Made by a program: the position numbers and the translations under genes | The notes under the pieces: model-generated | Told to the model about the DNA's origin: nothing | The model's input: only the letters and a program-made list of their open reading frames with translations | Databases searched by the model: none | Assembly: GCF_000613185.1 (NCBI RefSeq) | Contig: NZ_CCBB010000003.1 | Span: 1,240,001 to 1,304,000, forward strand | Length of the DNA stretch: 64,000 nucleotides | Source: Mycolicibacterium cosmeticum | Lineage (GTDB): Bacteria; Actinomycetota; Actinomycetes; Mycobacteriales; Mycobacteriaceae | Direction of reading: 5' to 3' | Shown here: positions 51,142 through 58,930 of the stretch, piece after piece | How the letters are laid out: every line of letters begins with the position of its first letter | How positions within the stretch are numbered: the stretch's first letter is position 1

Positions 51142-51963
51142 GTGTCGGCGATCGGCTACGGCGTGAGCGACTTCGTCGGGGGGATCGCCTCGCGCCGGGT
51201 GGCCGCGCTGCGGGTGGTCATCGTGTCCTATCCGTTGGCCTTGCTGCTGCTGACCGGGCTGGCTTTTGTTGTCGGCGGTCATATTTCACAGCCGGCGGTG
51301 TTCTGGGGTGGGCTGTGCGGGCTGGCCCAGGCCTTCGGGGTGTGGTGGTTTTACGCCGCGCTGGGGGCGGGCCCGATCGCGGTGGTGTCGCCGCTGACGG
51401 CGATCCTGGTGGCCGGTGTCCCGGTCGGGTTCGGGGTGGTGATGGGGGAGCGACCCAGTGCGGTCGCGCTCGCCGGGATCGCGGTGGCGCTGGTCGCGGT
51501 GGTGCTGGTATCCCGAGGTGTCACCGATGAAGACACCACCGAGCACCGGTTCACCATCAAGGTGGCCTGGCTGACCGTCGGGTCCGGGCTGGCGTTCGGG
51601 CTGAACTTCGTGGTGATCGACCAGGCCCCGCACGAGGCTGGGTTGTGGCCGCTGGTGTTCGCCCGGTTGTCGGCGTCGCTGTTGGTGGTGTTGATCGCGC
51701 TGGCCGCCCGCCAGCTGCGGGTCCCGACGGGTGTGCCACTGTGGCTGGCGCTGACCGCCGGTGCGCTGGACACGATCGCCAACGTGGCCATGCTGCTGGC
51801 CCTGCAGCACTCGCTGCTGTCGTTGACCGGCGTGCTGATCGCCCTGTATCCGGCCGGGACGGTGGCCCTGGCGCTGCTGGTGCTCAAGGAGACGGTCACC
51901 CGCTGGCAGGTGGTCGGCATGGTCGCCGCCCTCGCCGCGGTCGCCATGATCGCCGGGGGTTAG
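51142..51963 (+). CDS. EamA-family (DMT) transporter
   Basis: 273 residues, about nine to ten membrane helices in two EamA repeats. VWWFYAALGAGPIAVVSPL and, in the second half, LALQHSLLSLTGVLIALYPA are the repeat signatures, each before a short loop with the conserved Glu (MGERPSAVALAGI, LKETVTRWQVVGM). Exports or takes up small metabolites; substrate unknown. GTG 51142 is 20 bases after smpB; no ribosome-binding site is clear, and the first helix may be cut short at this start. Confidence 0.82.
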   Translation: MSAIGYGVSDFVGGIASRRVAALRVVIVSYPLALLLLTGLAFVVGGHISQPAVFWGGLCGLAQAFGVWWFYAALGAGPIAVVSPLTAILVAGVPVGFGVVMGERPSAVALAGIAVALVAVVLVSRGVTDEDTTEHRFTIKVAWLTVGSGLAFGLNFVVIDQAPHEAGLWPLVFARLSASLLVVLIALAARQLRVPTGVPLWLALTAGALDTIANVAMLLALQHSLLSLTGVLIALYPAGTVALALLVLKETVTRWQVVGMVAALAAVAMIAGG

Positions 51964-51970
51964 GGTTCTT

Positions 51971-52034
51971 TCGCGAGCGGCCGTGTTTGCACGCGACACG
52001 CCGCGCGAAGTTGGCATTTTGGGGCCGCTCGCGA
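51971..52034. repeat. Inverted repeat filling the gap between convergent genes
   Basis: Perfect 12-bp arms TCGCGAGCGGCC (51971-51982) and GGCCGCTCGCGA (52023-52034) around a 40-nt loop, ending exactly at the ABC transporter stop codon. The loop contains CGCGACACGCCGC, also present at 21261-21273 in the nuoF-nuoG repeat. Likely a shared transcript end and a distant member of that repeat family. Confidence 0.65.
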
Positions 52035-53585
52035 TCACACGCGACGCAACTGCCACCGTGCGACAGCGGCGAACGCCAGGGCCAGCACCCCGAGCATCGC
52101 CATGTCGAGTCCCCACGCGCCGGCCGTGTGCTGCCAATGCCCGTCCTGCGCGATGCCGACCACCAGGTTGCTCAGGTCCGCCGTCGAGGCCGACGCCGAG
52201 AAACCCCACCGTGCCGGGGTGACCGACGCCAGCGCCGACAGCGCCGGCCGGCCGGTCACCGGGATGAAGCCCCCGGCCAGCACCAGCTGCGCGGTCAGCG
52301 CCACCGCGAGCAGCGGCATCAACTGATCGACGGTCCGGGCCACGGCCGAGATGGCCAGGCCGAGGACGGCGGCGACCACCGCCGTGGCGGCGACACCCAC
52401 GCCGAGTTCCAGCAGCGGGCTGCCCAGCGTCGTGGCCTCGGTCGGAGCGGGCTTGCCGATGCAGACGATGAGCACCAGCAACGTTGCCTGTGCGGCGGCC
52501 ACGGCGCCGAAGACCGCGATCTTGGCCAGCAGGTAGGCACCGGCCGACAACCCGGCCGCACGTTCCCTGGTGTAGATCGCTCGCTCGCCGGTCAGGTCGC
52601 GCACCGTCAGCGTCGCGCCCATCAGGATGGCGGCGAAGTTGGTCAGCGCGATCACCTGCTTGGCCTCGAACGGCGCGGATACCGCCGAGGTGAGGAATCC
52701 GGCGTGGCCGGACACCGTCAGCGGCAGGATGCCCACCAGCACGGGCAGCACCGCCAGGAACGCCAGATGGCCGCGGTCGGCGGTCAGCAGCCGAATCTGA
52801 CGACGGACCACGGTGCGGAACTGCCCGAGGGTGCCCTGGCGGTGGGGCGGCCGCGGTGAGCGGGCCAGTACCGGGGTGTGCGGGTAATAGCGTTGCGCAC
52901 CTTCGGGATCCGCGCACAGCCGGGCGAAGATCTCGGCCCAATCCGTGCTGCCCAGCACCAGTCCGAGGTCCGCGGGCGCGCCGCAGTAGGCGGTCCTACC
53001 GCCGGGCGCGAGCAACAGGACCTGGTCGCAGATGTCCAGGAAAGCCAGCGAATGGGTCACGACGATGACGACCCGGCCGGCGTCGGCCAGCCGACGCAGC
53101 AGCGTCATCACCTGACGGTCGAGGGCGGGATCCAGCCCGGTGGTGGGTTCGTCGAGGATGAGCAGCGACGGGCCGGTCAGCAGTTCCAGTGCCACCGAGA
53201 CCCGTTTGCGTTGCCCGCCGGACAGCATGTCGATCCGGGTGCCGGCGTGCGCGGTGAGCTCCAGTTCGGCCAGCACATCGGCGATGGCCGCGGGCTCGAC
53301 ATCGCGCAACTCCGCGGCGTACCCCAAAGCCTCTGCCACGGTGAGCTTTCCGTGCAGGATGTCGTCCTGGGGCACCATGCCCACGGTGCCGTCGAAGTGC
53401 ACGGCGCCGGAATCGGGCCGGGTCGCCCCGGCTAGTACCCGGGCCAGGGTGGACTTGCCGGCACCCGAGGGGCCGATGAGTGCGGTGAGCGTGCCCGTCC
53501 GGGCCGAGAACGACACCCGGTCCAGTCGGGTATCGAGGGTGACGCCGTGGACGTCCACACCGCGCGAGATGGTCTGCGTTTTCAT
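52035..53585 (-). CDS. ABC transporter, fused ATPase and permease (ABCG/Rv1747-like)
   Basis: 516 residues. N-terminal ATPase: Walker A GPSGAGKST, signature LSGGQRKRVS, Walker B LLILDEPTTGLDP, switch VTHS. From about residue 265 an ABC2-type permease with six helices follows (e.g. HLAFLAVLPVLVGILPLTV, GVLALAFAAVARW). The ATPase-first order is the ABCG half-transporter type; it lacks the FHA domains of Rv1747. ATG 53585 overlaps the CdsA-like stop (ATGA), so it likely exports a lipid made by that operon (inference). Confidence 0.85.
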   Translation of the reverse strand: MKTQTISRGVDVHGVTLDTRLDRVSFSARTGTLTALIGPSGAGKSTLARVLAGATRPDSGAVHFDGTVGMVPQDDILHGKLTVAEALGYAAELRDVEPAAIADVLAELELTAHAGTRIDMLSGGQRKRVSVALELLTGPSLLILDEPTTGLDPALDRQVMTLLRRLADAGRVVIVVTHSLAFLDICDQVLLLAPGGRTAYCGAPADLGLVLGSTDWAEIFARLCADPEGAQRYYPHTPVLARSPRPPHRQGTLGQFRTVVRRQIRLLTADRGHLAFLAVLPVLVGILPLTVSGHAGFLTSAVSAPFEAKQVIALTNFAAILMGATLTVRDLTGERAIYTRERAAGLSAGAYLLAKIAVFGAVAAAQATLLVLIVCIGKPAPTEATTLGSPLLELGVGVAATAVVAAVLGLAISAVARTVDQLMPLLAVALTAQLVLAGGFIPVTGRPALSALASVTPARWGFSASASTADLSNLVVGIAQDGHWQHTAGAWGLDMAMLGVLALAFAAVARWQLRRV

Positions 53586-54430
53586 GTCAGTACATACACC
53601 AGGGGAAGGGCCAACAGGAGGGAGTCGATGCGGTCGAGCAGGCCGCCGAAGCCGGGCAGCCAGTCGCCGGCGTCCTTGACCTGAGCCTGCCGCTTGAGCA
53701 TCGATTCGAGCAGATCGCCGAACAGCCCGCCGACGGCGACGGCCAGGACCAGTCCGACCGAGACGGTGCCGAGCACGAACAGCACCGCTGTGGCACCGAG
53801 CACCGCGCCCACGACACCGCCGAGGGTCTTGTTCGGGCTCAACGGGGAGATCGGGCGCCGGGCCCACGCCAGGCGCCGCAGCCCTTTACCGCCGCACCAC
53901 GCGGCGACGTCGGTGGCGGCGACGGCGAAGCACACCAGGAAGGCATCCGGCCACACCAGCACCAGGTGCGCCAGTGACCAGCAGATCCACACCGACCCGA
54001 ACGCGGTGAAAGCGGCCCGGCGCGAACCGGTTTCGACGTCACCGGAGAGCACCGCGGGCACCGCGCACAGCAGCACCAGCAGCGGCGTGAACCCCAGCAC
54101 TGACGGGCGCAGCCACGCGGCGACCGGATAACCGACTGCCAGCACCAGCAGCACCACGGTGTCGGCGCGGCGCAAGCCGATCAGCCGGCCGTACTCGAGG
54201 ACGGCAACCGCGGCGAGCGCGGCGGCGAACGCGGCGGTGGTGCCGGCGCCGAGCATCGTCGGGATGCCGACGGCGGGGGCGATCAGCACCCAGGTGCGCC
54301 ATTTGCGGATCAGGTCGCGCTGGCGTGAGATCAGCACCGCGATTCCGGCGACGGCCAGGATGCCGACGGTGAGTGCCGGCAGGAACCAGGCCGGCCGGCC
54401 GAAGTCCACCGTGTCAAGCAGCGAGGGCAT
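53582..54430 (-). CDS. CdsA-like phosphatidate cytidylyltransferase
   Basis: 282 residues from ATG 54430, overlapping the acyltransferase end by 17 bases. Eight or so membrane helices. SPNKTLGGVVGAVLG and SMLKRQAQVKDAGDWLPGFG with LLDRIDS match the CDP-DAG synthase signature, except that the signature His before GG is Phe here. CDP-DAG synthases make CDP-diacylglycerol from phosphatidate and CTP, the substrate for the CDP-alcohol transferase at the head of the operon. Probably a paralogue rather than the housekeeping CdsA. Confidence 0.82.
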   Translation of the reverse strand: MPSLLDTVDFGRPAWFLPALTVGILAVAGIAVLISRQRDLIRKWRTWVLIAPAVGIPTMLGAGTTAAFAAALAAVAVLEYGRLIGLRRADTVVLLVLAVGYPVAAWLRPSVLGFTPLLVLLCAVPAVLSGDVETGSRRAAFTAFGSVWICWSLAHLVLVWPDAFLVCFAVAATDVAAWCGGKGLRRLAWARRPISPLSPNKTLGGVVGAVLGATAVLFVLGTVSVGLVLAVAVGGLFGDLLESMLKRQAQVKDAGDWLPGFGGLLDRIDSLLLALPLVYVLT

Positions 54431-55082
54431 GGTGCTCTCCGGTGCGCAGCGCCAGCACCGCGTCGCGCAGGCGCGCGGCCGTCGTCTGGTGCGGGTCGAC
54501 GGGGTCGCCGAGGTGCACCCGCATCGGGCACCCCGGGGTGAACGTGCCGCCCTTGGGCAGCACGTCGGCGGTGCCCAGCACGGCGACCGGGACGATCGGC
54601 ACACCGCAGTCGCGGGCCAGTCGTACTGCACCGGAACGGAATTCGGCGATGCTGCCGTCGGTGGACCGGGTGCCCTCCGGGTAGATGACGATGGTGTGGC
54701 CCGCCTTCAGCAGCGGGCCGGCGGCCCGGACCAGGTCGTCGTAGCTGCCGCCGCCGGTGCGCCGCAGCGGCAGCACGCCGATCAGCGAGGTGGCGATCAG
54801 CCGGCGCGCCGGCACGTCGAACCAGTAGTCGGCGGCCGCGGCGAACATCACCTTGGCCGACGGGGGAAGGGCGGCCAGCAACACCGCGGTGTCGGCGTGC
54901 GAGGCGTGGTTGGCGACGATCACCGCACCACCGCGGACCTGCCAGCGACCGGTGACGGTCAACCCGCCGGAGGCGGCACACACCGTGCGCCACAACCAGT
55001 GCCGGAGCGCGCTCATGCGGTTGCCTCGCAGGCTCGGCTCCCGCATTTCAGATTGCCGATTCGCTCGGCAAGCCTCGCTCAT
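54414..55082 (-). CDS. 1-Acyl-glycerol-3-phosphate acyltransferase-like protein
   Basis: 222 residues from ATG 55082 (ATGA overlap with the upstream gene), or 200 from ATG 55016. VANHASHADTAVLLAAL contains the catalytic HX4D and VIYPEGTRSTDGSI the EGTRS motif of PlsC acyltransferases, which make phosphatidate. Residues 1-22 (MSEACRANRQSE, MREPSLRGNR) come from a repeat-like insert; the enzyme proper starts at MSALRHW. It would supply phosphatidate to the CdsA-like neighbour. Confidence 0.87.
   Translation of the reverse strand: MSEACRANRQSEMREPSLRGNRMSALRHWLWRTVCAASGGLTVTGRWQVRGGAVIVANHASHADTAVLLAALPPSAKVMFAAAADYWFDVPARRLIATSLIGVLPLRRTGGGSYDDLVRAAGPLLKAGHTIVIYPEGTRSTDGSIAEFRSGAVRLARDCGVPIVPVAVLGTADVLPKGGTFTPGCPMRVHLGDPVDPHQTTAARLRDAVLALRTGEHHALAA
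55017..55082 (-). repeat. MIRU-like coupling element at the head of the acyltransferase gene
   Basis: A 66-bp in-frame stretch starting on the ATGA overlap and containing ATGs at 55082, 55046 and then 55016. Its first 30 bases match the nuoC repeat unit at about 24 positions (both give ATGAGCGA and then GAGCGAATC). Encoded peptide MSEACRANRQSE + MREPSLRGNR. Same type of position as the nuoB/nuoC element. Confidence 0.7.
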
Positions 55083-55819
55083 GCTGCCACCACCGCCCGC
55101 ATCGGCCGGGTGGGCAAGTTGGACACGACGGTCCGCGGTCGGGTCATCGGCACCGTCACCGCATCGTCCTCGACGGCCTGCGCCTTCAGCTCGCGGTGCG
55201 CGCTGCGCAGCCGCAGGGCGGTGGTGATCAGTGAGCCGTTGACCAGTTGGGCCAGCAGGATCGGCATCAGACCGGGGAACGCGGTGGCCAGCACGGTGAA
55301 CACGCAGCGTTCGGTCTTCCCGAGCGGTCCACCGTTGATCCGGGTGGCGCCCGCCCCGGCGGCGGCTAGCGACGCGAAGGTGGGCAGCGTGGCGGCCAGT
55401 GCGGCGATCACCACCTGCAGCACCGTCCAGGACAGCCAGTGCAGGCCCGGCCCGTGCTGGCGTGCGGCCCACACGGCCAATCCGCCGAAAGTGAGTAGAT
55501 CGGCTGCGCGGTCACCGATTTCGTTGAGCACGAAGCCCCACGGACGGCTGACACCGCGAGCCCGGGCGACCGCGCCGTCCAGGTTGGCACCCGCCAACCG
55601 CAGGACCAGAAAGACCGCGGCCAGGTGCCACCACCCGAGAGCGATGAACACGCCGGCGATGCCGGCGGCGAGCACCCCCGCGGCGGTGAAGACATCCGGT
55701 GAGATGCGGTGCGCAACAGCGGTATCGAGGATGGGGGTGAGGCGCGCGGTGAACCACGGCTTCAGCGCGTAGAGGCCGGCCATGCGGCGTCGTTGCGGGG
55801 AAGGCACATACCGGTTCAT
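55079..55819 (-). CDS. CDP-alcohol phosphatidyltransferase-like protein with altered active site
   Basis: 246 residues, about six membrane helices. The family motif D-xx-DG-xx-AR-x8-G-xxx-D-xxx-D is recognisable in ANLDGAVARARGVSRPWGFV and LNEIGDRAAD, but the first Asp is Ala and the third is Asn, so two of four metal-binding Asp are missing. It may be inactive, use a different metal arrangement, or handle a different substrate. It heads a four-gene lipid operon. A hairpin just before the start can pair with the ribosome-binding site. Confidence 0.75.
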   Translation of the reverse strand: MNRYVPSPQRRRMAGLYALKPWFTARLTPILDTAVAHRISPDVFTAAGVLAAGIAGVFIALGWWHLAAVFLVLRLAGANLDGAVARARGVSRPWGFVLNEIGDRAADLLTFGGLAVWAARQHGPGLHWLSWTVLQVVIAALAATLPTFASLAAAGAGATRINGGPLGKTERCVFTVLATAFPGLMPILLAQLVNGSLITTALRLRSAHRELKAQAVEDDAVTVPMTRPRTVVSNLPTRPMRAVVAA

Positions 55820-55828
55820 GGCTGGCTC

Positions 55829-55860
55829 CTTTCGTGACGGGTGTCTCGGTCACGAAAAGG
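55829..55860 (-). promoter_or_regulatory. 5' leader hairpin masking the ribosome-binding site
   Basis: In the minus-strand RNA, CUUUUCGUGAC (55860-55850) can pair with GUCACGAAAGG (55839-55829), 9 perfect pairs plus a G-U and a C-G pair, loop of 10. The right arm runs into AAAGGAG, the ribosome-binding site of the gene at 55819. It may also be a DNA operator. Confidence 0.5.
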
Positions 55861-55893
55861 TTGCGGCCCGCGGCTTGGCGGATTCTTGTGGCG

Positions 55894-57708
55894 TCAGTCC
55901 CCGGTGCGCGTGAAGGTCTCGTCGAACTCGGTTTTCATCGCGCACGGCGCGGATTCTTCCCACGTGCCGTGCCCCAGCAGCAGGTTGATCGGGTTCTGCA
56001 CGGGCTGCGGCAGCGGGTACTGCCCGGTGGCGGTGAGCTTGATGACGGTGCCGTCGCAGACGGCCTCGGACTGGCTGTTGAGCGACCAGGTGCCGTTGGC
56101 GAAGAGCAGCGGGCGGTAATCCTCGGGCTTGTGGAAGTAGCTCATGCACCGCTCGCCGGTGCGCAAACAGTCGGTCCGGACGGTGTAGTCGCCCTGGATC
56201 GGCGGAAGACCGTTGCGGAACGTGCGGGTGCTGCGGTAGCTGCCGCGCAGCCCCTCGGCGGGGGAGACGACGCGGGCCGGCAACGCGGCCGGGTCGGGCA
56301 GGGTGGCCGGGTCGACGTCGGTGGTGCGGTTGAAAGTGATGGTGGCCCGGCCGGAGCACGAATTGCCCGCCGTGCCGGTGAACTGGCCCGTGAGGGCGCC
56401 GTCTGGGCGTTCCCGCAGCGTGAAGACGTACCAGATCTCGTCGGCGATGTCGTGGCACTGCTCGGCGGCCAGCGCGACGGCCACCCACTGGCCGTCGATC
56501 TGATCGAACTCCAGTTTCGCGACCGGTGGACCACCGTCACCGCTTTGCCGCTCCGCGACCGCCACGCAGCCGTCCGGCCGGCACGTCGAGCGCACCGCCC
56601 ACATGGCCGTCGACGGTTTCGCGCCGTCCAGCGGGCCGCCGTCGATCAGTGTCGGTGCGCTGAACACGGCCTGGTAGACGCCGCCGAAGGCCGGGGCTGC
56701 CGGTGCGGTCGAGGTGGTCGAGGTGGTCGATGGGGCCGCGGCGGGAGTGTCCTTCTTGGCGAGGGCCAGGCTGGCGGCGACACCGCCGGCCACCAGCACC
56801 ACGACGGCCGCCACGGCGGTGAGGATCAGCCCGGTCCGGTTCGCCTTCTCGGGTTTCGGTGGCGGTGTCCAGGCTTGCGTCGGCGCCGCGTCGGTCGGGT
56901 AGATGAGGGCCCGCTGGGCCGCGCCCGCCAGATCCACGGTGGTGGGGAAGCGGTCGGTGGGCTGCTTGGCCAGGCCGGTGGCGATCACCTGGTCCATGGC
57001 GGTCGGGATGGTCGGCAGATCCTGCGACGGTCGCGGCGGCGGCATCATCATGTGGCTCACCGCGACCTGTTCCAGGGTGTCCCCGGGGAAGGGCAGGTTG
57101 CCGGTGAGGCATTGGTACAGCACGCAGGTCAGGGCGTAGATGTCGGCGCTGGGACCGCTTTCGCCGGTGCTGAACCGTTCGGGTGCCATGTAGGCCCAGG
57201 TGCCGACGGTGGTGTTGGCCGAGGTGAGCGCCGTGTCGGTGTTGGCGCGGGCGATGCCGAAGTCGATCAGATAGGCAAAGTCGTTGTCGCCCAACAGGAT
57301 ATTGGACGGTTTCACGTCGCGATGCACCAGCCCGGCCTGGTGGGCGCTGTGCAGCGCCGTAGCGATCTGGCCGATGATGTACACCGCCCGTGCGGGTTCC
57401 AGCGGGCCGTTGTTGATCAGGGTCTGCAGGTCGGCGCCGTTGATCAGCCGCATGGTGACGTAGAGCCGGCCGTCGATCTCGCCGACGTCGTGGATGGGCA
57501 CGATGTGCGGGTCGTCCAGCCGGGCCGCGGCGCGGGCCTCGCGGCGGAACCGCTTCTCGTAGTCGGGGTCCCGGGCGAAGTGCGGCAGCAGCATCTTCAG
57601 CGCGACGATGCGGTCGATCTCGGTGTCGTAGGCGCGCCAGACCTCGCCCATCCCGCCCCGGCCCAGCAGTTCGATCAGCTGGTAGCGGCCGAACGGCGTC
57701 CCCTGCAC
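55894..57708 (-). CDS. Transmembrane Ser/Thr protein kinase (Pkn family)
   Basis: 604 residues from GTG 57708 (QGTPFGRYQLIELL follows). Kinase domain 1 to about 270: GRGGMGEVWRAYD glycine loop, IVALKML Lys, LVHRDVKPSNILL catalytic loop, LIDFGIA, MAPERFSTGE. A Pro/Thr linker, one membrane helix ([20 protein letters not shown]) and an external domain of about 250 residues with eight or so Cys follow. This is the layout of mycobacterial sensor kinases such as PknD/PknE; the external fold is not one I recognise. It lies between the lipid operon and ssrA. Confidence 0.88.
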   Translation of the reverse strand: MQGTPFGRYQLIELLGRGGMGEVWRAYDTEIDRIVALKMLLPHFARDPDYEKRFRREARAAARLDDPHIVPIHDVGEIDGRLYVTMRLINGADLQTLINNGPLEPARAVYIIGQIATALHSAHQAGLVHRDVKPSNILLGDNDFAYLIDFGIARANTDTALTSANTTVGTWAYMAPERFSTGESGPSADIYALTCVLYQCLTGNLPFPGDTLEQVAVSHMMMPPPRPSQDLPTIPTAMDQVIATGLAKQPTDRFPTTVDLAGAAQRALIYPTDAAPTQAWTPPPKPEKANRTGLILTAVAAVVVLVAGGVAASLALAKKDTPAAAPSTTSTTSTAPAAPAFGGVYQAVFSAPTLIDGGPLDGAKPSTAMWAVRSTCRPDGCVAVAERQSGDGGPPVAKLEFDQIDGQWVAVALAAEQCHDIADEIWYVFTLRERPDGALTGQFTGTAGNSCSGRATITFNRTTDVDPATLPDPAALPARVVSPAEGLRGSYRSTRTFRNGLPPIQGDYTVRTDCLRTGERCMSYFHKPEDYRPLLFANGTWSLNSQSEAVCDGTVIKLTATGQYPLPQPVQNPINLLLGHGTWEESAPCAMKTEFDETFTRTGD

Positions 57709-57811
57709 CGATTCACGATAAACCAGCAGGCCCACGGGTTCAGGGCTGATCGACTGGTGAGCAGTTCGGAACCCGGAACAAATAACCACTGGCCGTCGTT
57801 GAGCAAACCGG

Positions 57812-57817
57812 TATGAT
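57812..57817 (+). promoter_or_regulatory. -10 box candidate for ssrA
   Basis: TATGAT, a strong -10 hexamer 39 bases before the mature tmRNA 5' end, leaving a leader of about 27 nt to be removed by RNase P. No clear -35 box is visible. Confidence 0.5.
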
Positions 57818-57850
57818 GGACTGTCCTGCCGAAAGTCGGCGGGGATGCGA

Positions 57851-58219
57851 GGGGCCGAACGGTTTCGACATCGCGCATCGAATCAAGGGAAGCGTGCCGG
57901 TGCAGGCAAGAGACCACCGTAAGCGTCGTTGCAACCAATTAAGCGCCGATTCTCATCAGCGCGACTACGCACTCGCTGCCTAAGCGACTGCGTGTCTGTC
58001 AGACCGGGAGCGCCCTCGGCCCGGACCCTGGCATCAGCTAGAGGGACCCACCCACGGGTTCGGTCGCGGGACCCGTGGGGACATCAAACAGCGACTGGGA
58101 TCGTCATCTCGGCTCGTCTGCGTGACCGGGAGATCCGAGTAGAGGCATAGCGGACTGCGCACGGAGAAGTCTTGAGGGAATGCCGTTGGACCCGGGTTCA
58201 ATTCCCGGCGGCTCCACAA
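57851..58219 (+). ncRNA. ssrA: tmRNA (transfer-messenger RNA)
   Basis: About 369 nt. The 5' end GGGGCCGAACGGTTTCGAC pairs with the 3' CGGCTCC to form the tRNA-like acceptor stem, and GGACCCGGGTTCAATTCC is the T arm. The tag frame at 57945-57980, resumed at GCC and ended by TAA 57981-57983, encodes ADSHQRDYALAA, the mycobacterial degradation tag. After the discriminator A the genome reads CAA, not CCA, so the tail would need repair by CCA-adding enzyme. Works with SmpB (50615). Confidence 0.96.
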
Positions 58220-58220
58220 G

Positions 58221-58254
58221 AGAAGGCCAGGGCACACGCCCTGGCCTTCTTTCG
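58221..58254 (+). terminator. Intrinsic terminator of ssrA
   Basis: A perfect 13-bp stem, AGAAGGCCAGGGC (58221-58233) with GCCCTGGCCTTCT (58238-58250), loop ACAC, followed by TTT. One of the few classic rho-independent terminators in the window. Confidence 0.9.
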
Positions 58255-58269
58255 TCTCTCGGCCCGCGT

Positions 58270-58320
58270 TTGTGCGGTTTCATCCGCGACCCGCCGCGGC
58301 GGGCGGATGAGTTCGCACGT
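58270..58320. repeat. Palindromic intergenic repeat, copy B (downstream of ssrA)
   Basis: Left arm from TGTGCGGTTTCATCCGCGAC (58271-58290), right arm GCGGATGAGTTCGCACG (58303-58319); inner and outer parts pair, with a few mismatches mid-arm. The first 26 bases match copy A in the nuo operon at 25 positions. Confidence 0.75.
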
Positions 58321-58345
58321 ATGCGGCGACCTGCTCTGACACCCT

Positions 58346-58930
58346 GTGCACGTGGACCTCATGTGGAGCGTCATCGCGGTGACCGTCGCGACGTTCACGG
58401 TGCTGCTCGCGGTGCGCCGATTCGTGATGGCGGGAAGCCAGCTGGTGTTCTCCCGCTATGTGGCCGTCGGGGGATTGGTGGCCTTCACCGCCGACCGGGT
58501 GGGAGACGAGTACCGCATGCGATTCGAGGTCGGCGGGCCGGGCGTCTTCCACAACGTCACGGTCCGACTGTTCGGCGCGGCCGCGCCCGAGCCGCCCGCG
58601 GTGCGGCACACCATGGCCGCCGGCGATGAGCCGATCCAGTGGACCGTCCGGGCCGACGACCAGGCCTGGGTGATGGTCACCTGGGTCCGTCCCTACCTGC
58701 AGGGTGTGGAATCCGAGGCGCTCGCCTTGCGGTTGTCGACCGGTCGCCTCTACGAGTGGCGGTGGTACTCCGAGACCAACCGCTACCTGCGGACGGCGCT
58801 CCGCTTCCTGGCCAGACGCTGGTCGTTGCCGGGCGCCGACCTGCCGCTGTACGGGCGGTGGCGACGGACCACGTCGAACTCCGGCGCCGATCTGCTGGGG
58901 CCGGCGGCCACGGCTCCGCCGTCACGTTAA
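58346..58930 (+). CDS. Hypothetical membrane-anchored protein
   Basis: About 194 residues. An N-terminal membrane helix (LMWSVIAVTVATFTVLLAV) leads to a soluble domain rich in Trp and Tyr, e.g. PIQWTVRADDQAWVMVTW and STGRLYEWRWYSETNRYLR. No family recognised. Starts at GTG 58346, GTG 58352 or ATG 58361 are all possible, and none has a clear ribosome-binding site. Its end overlaps the convergent regulator gene by 4 bases. Confidence 0.65.
   Translation: MHVDLMWSVIAVTVATFTVLLAVRRFVMAGSQLVFSRYVAVGGLVAFTADRVGDEYRMRFEVGGPGVFHNVTVRLFGAAAPEPPAVRHTMAAGDEPIQWTVRADDQAWVMVTWVRPYLQGVESEALALRLSTGRLYEWRWYSETNRYLRTALRFLARRWSLPGADLPLYGRWRRTTSNSGADLLGPAATAPPSR

Noticed and set aside
54414..55472. Longer acyltransferase frame starting at 55472
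   Set aside because: The extra residues are the out-of-frame reading of the CDP-alcohol transferase gene; the ATGA junction at 55082 fixes the start.
57929..58150. 73-codon frame with a start at 57929
   Set aside because: Lies entirely within tmRNA; the only translated part there is the 12-residue tag in a different frame.
58200..58230. Integration site (att) at the 3' end of ssrA
   Set aside because: ssrA is a frequent target, but no second copy of its 3' end and no integrase were seen in the window.
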